DNA from: DASUBN01 sp036000105
Lineage (GTDB): Bacteria > Pseudomonadota > Gammaproteobacteria > Natronospirales > REEB76
DNA length: 64,000 nt
Reading direction: 5' to 3'
Assembly (NCBI GenBank): GCA_036000105.1
Contig: DASYGE010000010.1
Coordinates: 62,001-126,000, forward strand
A program made the position numbers and the translations under genes. This document shows positions 50,755 through 61,937 of this stretch, one piece after another. Numbering within the stretch: the first letter of the stretch is position 1; each line of letters begins with the position of its first letter. The notes beneath the pieces were generated by a model, which saw only the letters and a program-made list of their open reading frames with translations, did not search any database and was not told where the DNA came from.

Positions 50755-52164
50755 ATGGCTACCCGTACGCGTTTCGCACCCAGCCCCACCGGGCATCTGC
50801 ATGTCGGCAACGCCCGTACGGCGCTGTTCTGCGCCTTGCTGGCTGCCCGCGACAGCGGTGCATTCATCCTGCGTATCGAGGATACGGATGCGGCCCGTTC
50901 CCACGGGGATTTCGAGACTGCCCTGCGGGAAGACCTCAACTGGCTCGGCTTGCATTGGCAGGAAGGACCGGACATGGGCGGGCCCAAGGGGCCTTATCGC
51001 CAGTCGGAGCGGGGCGAGTCTTACGCTGAGCATATGCAGAAGCTCGCGGACCGGGGTCTCGTCTATCCCTGCTTCTGCAGCGCCAAGGAACTTGAGATGG
51101 CGCGCAAGGTGCAGCTCGCCGCCGGCCAGCCGCCGCGTTATGCCGGCACCTGCGCCAAACTCAGCTCCGCCGAGATCGAGGCGCGCCTCGCCAAGGGCCT
51201 GAAGCCGGCCTTGCGCTTCCGGGTGCCGGAAACGGGCGAGACGGTGTTCCAGGATCTGGTACGGGGTCGCCAGGTCTTCGCCCATCGGGACATCGGCGAT
51301 TTCATCATCCGGCGGGCCGATGGCAGTCCGGCGTTCTTCTTCAGCAACGCGCTCGACGACGCGCTCATGGGCGTGACCCATGTGCTGCGCGGCGAAGACC
51401 ATCTGGCCAACACGCCGCGTCAACTCCTGTTGCTCCAGGCTCTCGGGCTCCCGGCCCCGAGCTATGCACACCTGTCTTTGATCGTAGGTCAGGGTGGAGC
51501 ACCCCTCTCCAAGCGCGAAGGTGGCGGGAGCCTGAAAGAGCTGCGGGCCGAAGGGATCCTGCCGGAAGCGCTGCTCAACTATCTCGCGCGTCTCGGCCAC
51601 ACCTATTCGAGCAATGAGTTCATGGATCCCGCGGCACTTGCCAGGGGTTTCGATTTCAGCCACCTCGGCCATTCCCCTGCCCATTTCGACCAGCAGCAAC
51701 TGGAGCATTGGCAGGGAGAGGCGCTGCGGCATAGCGATAGCGAAGGGTTCTGGCGATGGATGGCCAGTGCCCACCCTGATATGAGTGGGCTCGTGCCCGC
51801 CATGGACCGTTCGGCTTTTGTGGAAGCGGTGCGGGGCAACCTAAGCCGCCCGGGAGATGGCCTCGTCTGGGCTCACATCGTTTACGATGAGTTGCCGCCG
51901 GTGAGTGATGAAGCAGCAGAGGCCCTGCGGGCTGCCGGTAAAGGCCTATTCGAGGCGGCTTTGGGGACCCTTAAAGCCGGTGCACCTGAGTTCAAGCCTT
52001 TCGCCAAGGCGGTGGGGGCAGCCGCGGGCCTGTCTGGAAAAGATCTCTTCAAGCCCTTGCGGGCGGTGCTCACCGGACGCCTGGATGGGCCTGAGATGGA
52101 GCGGCTATGGAAGCTCATGCCGCCGCAGCGCATCGAGGCACGCTTCGCCCGGGCACTGGGATAG
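50755..52164 (+). CDS. gltX: Glutamyl-tRNA synthetase, second-type
   Basis: A 469-residue class I synthetase. HIGH equivalent is PTGHLHVGN; the KMSKS loop reads APLSKREGGGSLKELR, not the KLSKRHGA common in gammaproteobacterial GltX. The total length and anticodon-binding half are normal (GILPEALLNYLARLGHTYSS). This may be a GluRS2-type enzyme with relaxed or altered tRNA preference; another gltX could exist elsewhere. ATG 50755 gives the standard N-terminus; ATG 50743 is also in frame. Confidence 0.92.
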   Translation: MATRTRFAPSPTGHLHVGNARTALFCALLAARDSGAFILRIEDTDAARSHGDFETALREDLNWLGLHWQEGPDMGGPKGPYRQSERGESYAEHMQKLADRGLVYPCFCSAKELEMARKVQLAAGQPPRYAGTCAKLSSAEIEARLAKGLKPALRFRVPETGETVFQDLVRGRQVFAHRDIGDFIIRRADGSPAFFFSNALDDALMGVTHVLRGEDHLANTPRQLLLLQALGLPAPSYAHLSLIVGQGGAPLSKREGGGSLKELRAEGILPEALLNYLARLGHTYSSNEFMDPAALARGFDFSHLGHSPAHFDQQQLEHWQGEALRHSDSEGFWRWMASAHPDMSGLVPAMDRSAFVEAVRGNLSRPGDGLVWAHIVYDELPPVSDEAAEALRAAGKGLFEAALGTLKAGAPEFKPFAKAVGAAAGLSGKDLFKPLRAVLTGRLDGPEMERLWKLMPPQRIEARFARALG

Positions 52165-52184
52165 AACAAATAAGCGACGGGACC

Positions 52185-53570
52185 ATGCTCAAGATACACA
52201 ACACACTCAGCCGCCGGAAAGAGATCTTCCAGCCCATGCGCCCGCCCGAAGTGCGCATGTACGTCTGCGGCCTCACGGTCTATGACCACATGCATATCGG
52301 CCATGCCCGCATGCTGGTGGTGTTCGACATGGTGAGCCGCTGGCTGCGGGCCAGCGGTTACAAGCTCACCTACGTGCGCAACATCACCGACATAGATGAC
52401 AAGATCATCGCGCGGGCCGCCGAGAGCGGCGAGGGCGTGGAGCAACTCACCCGGCGCGTCATCGAGTGTGTGCAGCAGGATGAACGGGCTCTCGGCGTGC
52501 TGCCGCCGGACTCGGAGCCACGCGCCACCCAGTCCATCGAGGCCATGGTGAAGATAGTGGGGGAGCTGATGGAAAAGGGCTACGCCTACCAGGGCACGAA
52601 CGGCGACGTGTTCTATGCCGTGAGCAAGTTCAAGGACTACGGCCGGCTCTCCGGCAAGCGTATCGAAGACCTGCGGGCCGGTGAGCGGGTGGAAGTGGAC
52701 AGTGCCAAGCGCGATCCCCTGGATTTCGTGCTGTGGAAGAGCGCCAAGCCTGGCGAACCCTCCTGGCCTTCGCCCTGGGGTGCGGGGCGCCCCGGTTGGC
52801 ATATCGAATGCTCGGCCATGTCCACCCAGGCCCTCGGCAACCATTTCGACATCCACGGCGGCGGCATGGATCTGCAGTTCCCTCACCATGAGAACGAGAT
52901 CGCCCAGTCAGAGGCCGCTACCGGCGAGCATTACGCCAACCTGTGGATGCACAACGGCTTTGTCAACGTAGATGACGAGAAGATGTCCAAATCCCTGGGC
53001 AACTTCTTCACCGTACGGGACGTGCTCAAACTCTATCCCGCGGAGGTGATCCGTTACTTCATCCTGGCGAGCCACTATCGCAGCCCGGTGAACTATTCCG
53101 ATGCGCAGCTGGACCAGGCTCGTGCGGGTCTGGGGCGGTTGTACATCGCCCTACGCAACATGCCGGCGGCCACCGCACCCAAGACCAGCGACTATCGTGC
53201 GAAGTTCGCCGCGGCCATGGACGATGATTTCAATACGCCGGCAGCCATCAGCGTGCTTTTCGACATGGCTCGTGAGGTCAACACCCTCAAGGACAGCAAA
53301 CCCGCAGAAGCCCAGGCTCTAGCGGCCTTGTTGAAAGAGTTGGGTGGCCTGCTGGGTTTCCTGCAGTCTGATCCTGAAACCTATCTTCAGTCCGGCGTCG
53401 CCCAGGGAGACGGTTTGTCGGCCGAGGACGTGGAGAGACTCATCGCGGCCCGCAAGGCGGCGAGGGCGGCGAAGGATTGGAAGGAAGCGGATCGTCTCAG
53501 GGTGGAACTGGATGCGGCGGGGATCGTGATCGAAGATGGCGCGGGCGGGACCACCTGGCGCAGGAAATGA
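52185..53570 (+). CDS. cysS: Cysteinyl-tRNA synthetase
   Basis: A 461-residue class I synthetase, identical in length to the E. coli enzyme. YVCGLTVYDHMHIGHAR contains the zinc Cys and HIGH; KMSKSLGNFFTVRD is the KMSKS loop; WHIECSAMS and FPHHENEIAQSEA complete the zinc site. ATG 52185 lies 21 bases after gltX. The stop is adjacent to the end of folD on the other strand. Confidence 0.98.
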   Translation: MLKIHNTLSRRKEIFQPMRPPEVRMYVCGLTVYDHMHIGHARMLVVFDMVSRWLRASGYKLTYVRNITDIDDKIIARAAESGEGVEQLTRRVIECVQQDERALGVLPPDSEPRATQSIEAMVKIVGELMEKGYAYQGTNGDVFYAVSKFKDYGRLSGKRIEDLRAGERVEVDSAKRDPLDFVLWKSAKPGEPSWPSPWGAGRPGWHIECSAMSTQALGNHFDIHGGGMDLQFPHHENEIAQSEAATGEHYANLWMHNGFVNVDDEKMSKSLGNFFTVRDVLKLYPAEVIRYFILASHYRSPVNYSDAQLDQARAGLGRLYIALRNMPAATAPKTSDYRAKFAAAMDDDFNTPAAISVLFDMAREVNTLKDSKPAEAQALAALLKELGGLLGFLQSDPETYLQSGVAQGDGLSAEDVERLIAARKAARAAKDWKEADRLRVELDAAGIVIEDGAGGTTWRRK

Positions 53571-54416
53571 CTACTTGCTGTCGTGGTGTTCCGCGGCGGT
53601 CAGGGTATTCGCCAATAACATCGCGACGGTCATAGGGCCGACACCCCCCGGCACCGGTGTGATGAGCGCGGCTCTTTGTCTCGCTGCTTCGAATTCCACG
53701 TCGCCCACCAGTCTCCCGCCCGGCAGGCGGTTCATGCCCACGTCTATCACTGTGGCACCGGGGTTCACCCAGGCGCCTTTCACCAACTCAGGTTTGCCTA
53801 CGGCCACCACCAGGATGTCCGCCTCGGCTACGTGCTGATCCGTATGGGCGGTGAAGCGGTGGCAGACGGTGACGGTGGCGCCCATGAGCAGCAACTCCAG
53901 GGCCATAGGCCGGCCCACGATGTTGGAGGCGCCCACCACCACCGCATGGCGGCCCATGAACTTCTCCCCGTAGTGCTCCAGGAGCTTGATGATGCCGAAG
54001 GGGGTGCAAGGACGGAGCTTGGGGATGCGCTGGGCCAGCCGGCCTATGTTGTAAGGGTGGAAGCCGTCCACGTCCTTGTCCGGGCGGATGCGCTCGATCA
54101 CCTGTTCCGTGCGGATATGGGCCGGCAGGGGTAGCTGCACCAGGATGCCGTCGATGGCGGCGTCACGGTTCAGCTCGTCGATGAGAGTCAGGATCAGGCC
54201 CTCAGGAGTCTCCGCCGGCAGATCGAAGGCTCGGGATACGAAACCCACTTCCTCGCAAGCCTGGCGCTTGTTGCGCACGTAGATCTGGGAGGCCGAATCG
54301 CTGCCCACCAGGACCACCGCCAGCCCCGGGGCGCGCTGCCGGGTCCCCACCTGCCGGTGGATATCCCGGCGGAGCTCGGCGGCGAAGGCTTTGCCGTCTA
54401 TGAGCTGGGCTGGCAT
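53571..54416 (-). CDS. folD: Bifunctional methylene-THF dehydrogenase / methenyl-THF cyclohydrolase
   Basis: A 281-residue enzyme interconverting one-carbon folates. Catalytic Lys in YVRNKRQACEEVGF, QLPLPAHI, PCTPFGIIKLL, and NADP motif VVGASNIVGRPM. ATG 54416 (MPAQLIDGKAFAAEL) is the family start; upstream in-frame codons lack support. It converges on cysS with no gap. Confidence 0.96.
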   Translation of the reverse strand: MPAQLIDGKAFAAELRRDIHRQVGTRQRAPGLAVVLVGSDSASQIYVRNKRQACEEVGFVSRAFDLPAETPEGLILTLIDELNRDAAIDGILVQLPLPAHIRTEQVIERIRPDKDVDGFHPYNIGRLAQRIPKLRPCTPFGIIKLLEHYGEKFMGRHAVVVGASNIVGRPMALELLLMGATVTVCHRFTAHTDQHVAEADILVVAVGKPELVKGAWVNPGATVIDVGMNRLPGGRLVGDVEFEAARQRAALITPVPGGVGPMTVAMLLANTLTAAEHHDSK

Positions 54417-54494
54417 GGCGCTTTTGGCCTCGTTTGGCAGTGCCGCGGATTGTCGCATGCGTCCGGGCAGGCCACCACCCGTAAGCCCTTGAAA

Positions 54495-54523
54495 TTGACT
54501 GGGGACTGGCCTCCCCGTATCAT
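54495..54523 (+). promoter_or_regulatory. Promoter of the tRNA cluster
   Basis: TTGACT (54495-54500), exact 17-base spacer, TATCAT (54518-54523), followed by a GC-rich discriminator (TCCCGCCC). This is the layout of stable-RNA promoters under stringent control. Confidence 0.7.
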
Positions 54524-54558
54524 TCCCGCCCTTGACGCGGGGCTTTTTACCCGCGCGA

Positions 54559-54635
<77 letters not shown>

Positions 54636-54675
54636 ACAAGAACCCCGGCACTGGTTCTGGAGTCGAGACGTCGAA

Positions 54676-54752
54676 GCGCCCGTAGCTCAACCGGATAGAG
54701 CACCGGCCTTCTAAGCCGGCGGTTGGGAGTTCGAGTCTCCCCGGGCGCGCCA
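54676..54752 (+). tRNA. tRNA-Arg (anticodon TCT)
   Basis: A 77-base cloverleaf. Acceptor GCGCCCG/CGGGCGC, anticodon stem CCGGC/GCCGG with loop CTTCTAA, encoded CCA. Confidence 0.95.
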
Positions 54753-54794
54753 CTCCGTGGTGATGATGCCGGGCGGCAGCTTGTGATTGCTATG

Positions 54795-54870
54795 GTGGGC
54801 GTAGCTCAGTTGGTAGAGCCCCGGATTGTGATTCCGGTTGTCGTGGGTTCGAGTCCCATCGTCCACCCCA
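54795..54870 (+). tRNA. tRNA-His (anticodon GTG)
   Basis: A 76-base cloverleaf. Acceptor GTGGGCG/CGTCCAC, anticodon stem CCGGA/TCCGG around TTGTGAT, discriminator C and encoded CCA, as expected for tRNA-His. Confidence 0.95.
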
Positions 54871-54922
54871 AATTCCCCAGCTTCCACCCCGGCTGAGGTT
54901 TGATGTTCGAGAAAGGCTTGAT

Positions 54923-54953
54923 GGGCCGTCAGCTCAGTTGGTAGAGCTGCTGA
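54923..54953 (+). pseudogene. 5' fragment of tRNA-Lys
   Basis: 31 bases nearly identical to the first 31 of the tRNA-Lys starting at 54974 (GGGCCGTCAGCTCAGTTGGT… ending in CTGCTGA), then unrelated AGATTGAAG. It is cut exactly where the anticodon loop would begin and cannot fold into a tRNA. Confidence 0.85.
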
Positions 54954-54973
54954 AGATTGAAGAACCCTCTGGT

Positions 54974-55049
54974 GGGCCGTTAGCTCAGTTGGTAGAGCTG
55001 CTGACTCTTAATCAGTAGGTCGTAGGTTCAAGTCCTACACGGCCCACCA
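54974..55049 (+). tRNA. tRNA-Lys (anticodon CTT)
   Basis: A 76-base cloverleaf. Acceptor GGGCCGT/ACGGCCC, anticodon arm GCTGA-CTCTTAA-TCAGT giving CTT, T-loop GGTTCAAGTCC, encoded CCA. Fragments of this gene lie on both sides. Confidence 0.95.
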
Positions 55050-55268
55050 AACATCTCTCATCGACCGGTACTTCCCATCCATGGCGCTTAACGGCCTTGC
55101 CATCCCTGGCAAGGCGCTCGCCGCAGTGCGGCGAGCCCTACACGGCTCACCAAATATCTCTCACTCGATCGATACTCCCCATCCCTGGTGACGCCACCGG
55201 CCTTGCCGTCTCTGGCAAGTCGCTCGCCGCGGTGCGGCTCGCCCTACACGACCCACCAAATATCTCTC
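55034..55268 (+). repeat. Tandem repeat seeded from the tRNA-Lys 3' end
   Basis: The 26-base stretch from CCTACACGGCCCACCA through AAACATCTCTC (55034-55059) recurs with few changes at 55137 and 55243, i.e. periods of 103 and 106 bases. Each unit also carries two hairpins: GCCTTGCC, loop ATCCCT, GGCAAGGC (55094-55115) and GCTCGCCGC/GCGGCGAGC (55116-55136); in unit 2 both are partly decayed. The third unit stops after the tRNA-like part. Confidence 0.85.
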
Positions 55269-55552
55269 GAACCTCTGATGTGTTGAAGGTTCACTTCCGA
55301 ATCCCCATCTCCTTGGCTCGGCTAGCGATCGCCGAGCTAAAGCCATCTGTTCATTTTCTGCCCAGTTATCCACACCCTGCGCTTGTCACATTCGGGTATT
55401 CCAGGGCTGAAATGCGCATTTCCCGGCCGATTTGGCCCAGTTTTACGGCGTTAGAGCCCAAAATTCCGGGTTTTTATCGCTACCCGGTATAATGCGTACA
55501 TCGGGCACCTGGCAACCGGGCTAGGGTGCCGTCCCGGCAAGCCGCCGGCTTT
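55269..55552 (+). promoter_or_regulatory. tRNA-Leu leader with TATAAT box and one DnaA box
   Basis: No gene. TATAAT at 55488-55493, 59 bases before tRNA-Leu, is the likely -10 box; no good -35 is 17 bases upstream. TTATCCACA (55366-55374) is an exact DnaA-box match, single and without an origin-like AT-rich stretch. GCTCGGC/GCCGAGC forms a short hairpin near 55317-55338. Confidence 0.5.
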
Positions 55553-55637
55553 GCGAAAGTGGCGGAACTGGTAGACGCGCTGGATTTAGGTTCCAGTGGG
55601 GTAACCCGTGAGAGTTCGAGTCTCTCCTTTCGCACCA
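55553..55637 (+). tRNA. tRNA-Leu (anticodon TAG)
   Basis: An 85-base class II tRNA with long variable arm. Acceptor GCGAAAG/CTTTCGC, anticodon arm CTGGA-TTTAGGT-TCCAG, encoded CCA. Confidence 0.95.
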
Positions 55638-55696
55638 TCACGGTACGTGCCCCAGGGATTTTGAGACGTTTAACGCATCAAGAGGAAGCAAGTTCA

Positions 55697-57028
55697 ATGC
55701 AGGTTTCACTCGAAACGACCGGCGGGCTCGAGCGCCGCATGAAAGTCCAGGTCCCCGCTGAACGCGTCGAGCGCGAAGTGGAAGAACAGCTCAAGTCGCT
55801 GACCAAGAAGGCCAAGGTGGACGGCTTCCGTCCCGGCAAGGTGCCGCTCAAGGTGCTGCGCGAGCGCTTCGGTGACCAGGTGCGTTCCGACGTGGTGCGC
55901 GATCTCATGCAGTCCAGCTTCAACGAAGCACTGGCCCAGGAGAAACTCAATCCCGCCGGCGGACCGCGTATCGATTCCATCAACACCGCACCGGGCAAAG
56001 GCCTGGAATTCACCGCGGTGTTCGAGATCTATCCCGAGGTTAAGCTCTCGGGCACGCAAGGCATCAAGGTCGATCGCCCCGTGGCGGAAGTCACCCGTGA
56101 TGACGTAGACACCATGCTCGACAACCTGCGCCGTCAGCGCGCCGGTTGGGAGCAGGTGAGCCGCGCCGCCGCTGACGGCGACCGGACGCAGATCGATTTC
56201 GAAGGCTTCCTGGACGGCACGCCGTTCCCGGGTGGCAAGGGCGAGAAGGTACCGGTGGTTTTGGGCGAGAAGCGCATGCTGCCGGATTTCGAACAGGGGC
56301 TGGTGGGTATCAAGGCCGGCGAGTCCCGCGAGTTCGACGTCAACTTCCCCGGGGATTATCACGCGCCTGAGATGGCCGGCAAGCAGGCGCACTTCAAGGT
56401 GAGTGCCCATACGGTCGAGGCGCAAGTCTTGCCGGAACTGGACGAGGCTTTCTGCAAGAGTTTCGGCGTCCAGGAAGGCGGCGTGGACAAGCTGCGCGAG
56501 GAAGTGAGCGACAACATGCGTCGCGAGCTGGAGGACACCGTCCGCCGCAAGCTCAAGGATCAGGCGCTCGAAGCCTTGCTCAAGGCCAACGCGCTCGATC
56601 TGCCCAAGGCGCTGGTCGACGAGGAGATCGAGCGTCTGCGCCAGGATGCGCTAATGCGCATCGGCGTGCGTGATCCCAAGAAGGCTTCCGAGCTGCCGCG
56701 CGAGCTGTTTCAGGAACAAGCGGTCAAGCGCGTGAGCCTGGGGCTGTTGGTGGGCGAGATCATCACCCAGCAGCGGCTGACGGTCGATCCAAAGCGCGTG
56801 GACGAACGTCTGGCGCGCATGGCGAGCGAATACAGCAAGCCCGCAGAAGCGGTGCGCAGTTTCCGCACCAATAACGACATCATGCGGCAGGTGGAGACGG
56901 TGGTGCTGGAGGAGCAGGCGGTGGACTGGCTCTTGGGCCAGGCTGCCTTCACCGACAAGCCCACGTCCTTCAAGGAGCTCATGAACCTGCATGATCACGA
57001 CCATGATCATGAGCATCGCGATCATTGA
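55697..57028 (+). CDS. tig: Trigger factor with His/Asp-rich tail
   Basis: A 443-residue ribosome-associated chaperone and prolyl isomerase. Ribosome-binding N-terminal domain with the loop DGFRPGKVPLKVLRERFG, FKBP domain (DGDRTQIDFEGFLDGTPFPG), and C-terminal helical domain. The last residues read LHDHDHDHEHRDH, a likely metal-binding tail not typical of E. coli TF. ATG 55697 is chosen because the open frame upstream runs through tRNA-Leu. Precedes clpP as in most proteobacteria. Confidence 0.96.
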   Translation: MQVSLETTGGLERRMKVQVPAERVEREVEEQLKSLTKKAKVDGFRPGKVPLKVLRERFGDQVRSDVVRDLMQSSFNEALAQEKLNPAGGPRIDSINTAPGKGLEFTAVFEIYPEVKLSGTQGIKVDRPVAEVTRDDVDTMLDNLRRQRAGWEQVSRAAADGDRTQIDFEGFLDGTPFPGGKGEKVPVVLGEKRMLPDFEQGLVGIKAGESREFDVNFPGDYHAPEMAGKQAHFKVSAHTVEAQVLPELDEAFCKSFGVQEGGVDKLREEVSDNMRRELEDTVRRKLKDQALEALLKANALDLPKALVDEEIERLRQDALMRIGVRDPKKASELPRELFQEQAVKRVSLGLLVGEIITQQRLTVDPKRVDERLARMASEYSKPAEAVRSFRTNNDIMRQVETVVLEEQAVDWLLGQAAFTDKPTSFKELMNLHDHDHDHEHRDH

Positions 57029-57058
57029 GCCTGACAACCCAAAGTTGACCGGAGTGTT

Positions 57059-57688
57059 ATGAACAAGATGCAGGAAACACAGGCTCTGAACCTCATCCCC
57101 ATCGTGGTGGAACAGACCGCCCGTGGTGAGCGTTCCTATGACATCTATTCGCGCCTGCTCAAGGAGCGGGTGGTATTCATCGTCGGCCCGATAGACGACT
57201 ACATGGCCAACGTGGTGGTGGCGCAGCTTCTGTTCTTGGAGTCCGAGAACCCGGACAAGGACATCAGCGTCTATATCAACTCGCCGGGCGGCGTGGTGAC
57301 GGCCGGGCTCGCCATCTACGACACCATGCAGTTCGTGAAACCGGATGTGTCCACCATCTGCGTGGGCCAGGCAGCCAGTGCAGCCGCGCTGTTGCTGGCG
57401 GGCGGCGCCAAGGGTAAGCGTTACAGCCTGCCCCATTCCCGCATCATGATCCACCAGCCCCACGGCGGAGCACAGGGCCAGGCTTCGGACATCGAGATCC
57501 AGGCCCGTGAGATCCTCTATCTGCGCGAGCGGCTGAACGACATCTTCGTGAAGCATACCGGCCAGACCGTGGAGCAGATCCAGAAGGACACCGACCGGGA
57601 CCGCTTCCTGAGCGGCGAGGAAGGGGTCAAATACGGCTTGATAGACAAGGTCTTGGACAAGCGGACGACCCTGCCGACGGCGGCCTGA
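57059..57688 (+). CDS. clpP: ATP-dependent Clp protease proteolytic subunit
   Basis: A 209-residue serine peptidase. Catalytic Ser in CVGQAASAAALLLAGG, His in SRIMIHQPHGG, Asp in KDTDRDRFLS. A propeptide-like N-terminus (MNKMQETQALNLIPIVVEQT) precedes the mature region. It assembles with ClpX encoded next. Confidence 0.97.
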   Translation: MNKMQETQALNLIPIVVEQTARGERSYDIYSRLLKERVVFIVGPIDDYMANVVVAQLLFLESENPDKDISVYINSPGGVVTAGLAIYDTMQFVKPDVSTICVGQAASAAALLLAGGAKGKRYSLPHSRIMIHQPHGGAQGQASDIEIQAREILYLRERLNDIFVKHTGQTVEQIQKDTDRDRFLSGEEGVKYGLIDKVLDKRTTLPTAA

Positions 57689-57760
57689 GGGAACATCCGG
57701 GGTGGGAGAAGGGTCCTACTATTGAAGGACCGGAGCCTGATCCCCATTGTGTAAGTGATA

Positions 57761-57777
57761 TCCCGCCCAAGGCGGGA
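57761..57777 (+). other. Hairpin in the clpX leader
   Basis: TCCCGCC, loop CAA, GGCGGGA, 20 bases upstream of the clpX ATG. There is no T tract, so it more likely affects mRNA stability or attenuates readthrough from clpP than terminates. Confidence 0.45.
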
Positions 57778-57797
57778 CATACAGAGGTGACGCAGAG

Positions 57798-59084
57798 ATG
57801 GCGGAAGAAACACGCGGCAAGGGCGAAGACGGCAAGCTGCTTTACTGCTCCTTCTGCGGCAAGAGCCAGCATGAAGTGCGTAAACTCATCGCCGGCCCTT
57901 CCGTGTATGTGTGCGACGAGTGCGTGGAACTGTGCAACGACATCATCCGCGAGGAGATGCAGGAGCAGTCCCAGACCTCACGCAGCAAGCTGCCCCGGCC
58001 CCAGGAGATCAAGGGCGTGCTGGACCAGTACGTCATCGGCCAGGAGCGCGCCAAGAAGATCCTCTCGGTCGCCGTGTATAACCATTACAAGCGTCTGGAC
58101 GTGCGCAGCGCCCGCAACAAGGACGATATAGAGCTGGCCAAGAGCAACATCCTGCTCATCGGTCCCACCGGCTCCGGCAAGACCCTCTTGGCCGAGACCC
58201 TGGCGCGGCTCTTGAACGTGCCCTTCACCATCGCCGATGCCACCACGCTCACGGAAGCGGGCTACGTGGGTGAGGACGTCGAGAACATCATCCAGAAGCT
58301 GCTGCAGAAGTGCGATTACGACGTGGAGAAAGCCCAGACGGGCATCGTCTATATAGACGAGATAGACAAGATCTCCCGCAAGTCGGATAACCCCTCCATC
58401 ACCCGCGACGTGTCGGGCGAGGGCGTGCAGCAGGCCCTGCTCAAGCTCATCGAAGGCACCATCGCCTCGGTGCCGCCCCAGGGCGGCCGCAAGCATCCGC
58501 AGCAGGAGTTCCTGCAGGTGGATACGAGCAACATCCTGTTCATCTGCGGCGGCGCCTTCGCCGGTCTCGAGAAGATCATCCGTCATCGCACCGAGAAGAG
58601 CGGCATCGGCTTCATGGCCGAGGTCAGGGGCAAGGCCGACATCAAGAGCGTCGGCGAAGTCCTGCACGAGGTGGAGCCGGAGGATCTGATCCGCTTCGGG
58701 CTGATCCCCGAGTTCGTCGGCCGCCTGCCGGTGGTCGCCACCCTCGAGGAGCTGGACGAGATCGCACTCATGCGCATCCTCACCGAACCCAGGAACGCCA
58801 TCACCAAGCAGTACCAGAAGCTGTTCGAGATGGAGAGCTGCGAACTCGAGTTCCGTGACGATGCGCTGCGTTCCGCGGCCAAGAAAGCCATGGAACGCAA
58901 GACCGGCGCCCGCGGCCTGCGTACCATCCTCGAGCACGTGCTGCTCGACACCATGTACGAGCTGCCCTCCATGGAGAACGTCTCCAAGGTGGTGATAGAC
59001 GAATCCGTCATCAATGGCGACAACAAGCCCTACATCATGTACGAACGTGAGAAGAAGCAGCTGACCGCTTCGGCGCGTGAGTGA
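57798..59084 (+). CDS. clpX: ATP-dependent Clp protease ATP-binding subunit ClpX
   Basis: A 428-residue AAA+ unfoldase. N-terminal zinc domain with CSFC and CDEC (YCSFCGKSQHEV; YVCDECVELC), Walker A GPTGSGKT, Walker B IVYIDEIDKI, pore loop GYVGED, and the ClpP-docking IGF loop in KSGIGFMAEV. GAGGTGA precedes the ATG. Confidence 0.98.
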   Translation: MAEETRGKGEDGKLLYCSFCGKSQHEVRKLIAGPSVYVCDECVELCNDIIREEMQEQSQTSRSKLPRPQEIKGVLDQYVIGQERAKKILSVAVYNHYKRLDVRSARNKDDIELAKSNILLIGPTGSGKTLLAETLARLLNVPFTIADATTLTEAGYVGEDVENIIQKLLQKCDYDVEKAQTGIVYIDEIDKISRKSDNPSITRDVSGEGVQQALLKLIEGTIASVPPQGGRKHPQQEFLQVDTSNILFICGGAFAGLEKIIRHRTEKSGIGFMAEVRGKADIKSVGEVLHEVEPEDLIRFGLIPEFVGRLPVVATLEELDEIALMRILTEPRNAITKQYQKLFEMESCELEFRDDALRSAAKKAMERKTGARGLRTILEHVLLDTMYELPSMENVSKVVIDESVINGDNKPYIMYEREKKQLTASARE

Positions 59085-59118
59085 GCCGGGGATCCAGGTG
59101 AAGCATCGCTTCACCCCG
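59085..59118 (+). other. Hairpin between clpX and lon
   Basis: GGTGAAGC, loop ATC, GCTTCACC (59097-59115), extended by flanking CCGGGG and CCCCGG with a small internal loop. No T run follows. Another small stem GCTGC-CTGA-GCAGC lies near 59168. Confidence 0.5.
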
Positions 59119-59200
59119 GCGAACGACCGGACAGAGGGACGGTCACTGACTGCCGTTTCCGATTTAAGCTGCCTGAGCAGCCTCTAACCAGGGATCAATC

Positions 59201-61636
<2,436 letters not shown>

Positions 61637-61937
61637 GGCGGCGCGTTTTGACTTAAGGCGGTTGGACCCCGTACGGGTGGCTATTCTCTTTATCCAGACG
61701 GCTCAGCAACTTGCCGCGCACGGTGCAGAAATCTGCTGTAGATATGTCCACCGGTCTTCAAGGTACAAAAATTTTCTGGTTGACATGCCTTTTCCACGCT
61801 TGGTAGCTTGATATGGCCCCGGCGAGCAGATGGGGTCTGCAGCCGGAGCCAAATTAGATTCTGGATGACCGCGTCGGCCCCCCTCACCTGGGGGATACTT
61901 ATTGCATGCCCAAGGCAACCTTTTAAGGGATACGAAC
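61637..61937 (+). promoter_or_regulatory. Leader of hup with candidate promoter
   Basis: No gene in these 301 bases. TTGACA at 61780-61785 is a strong -35; 18 bases on, TAGCTT is a weak -10. The leader is then about 130 bases and contains CCCCCCTCACCTGGGGG, a short stem-loop, 30 bases before the HU start. Confidence 0.5.

Noticed and set aside
54923..54953. A second functional tRNA-Lys
   Set aside because: Only the acceptor 5' strand, D arm and 5' anticodon stem are present; no T arm or 3' acceptor follows.
55034..55268. CRISPR array
   Set aside because: Only three units with periods over 100 bases, repeats derived from a tRNA end, spacers similar to each other, and no cas genes.
55366..55374. 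Replication origin from an exact DnaA box
   Set aside because: A single TTATCCACA with no cluster of further boxes, no AT-rich unwinding region and no dnaA/dnaN/gidA nearby; one match is expected by chance in long sequence.
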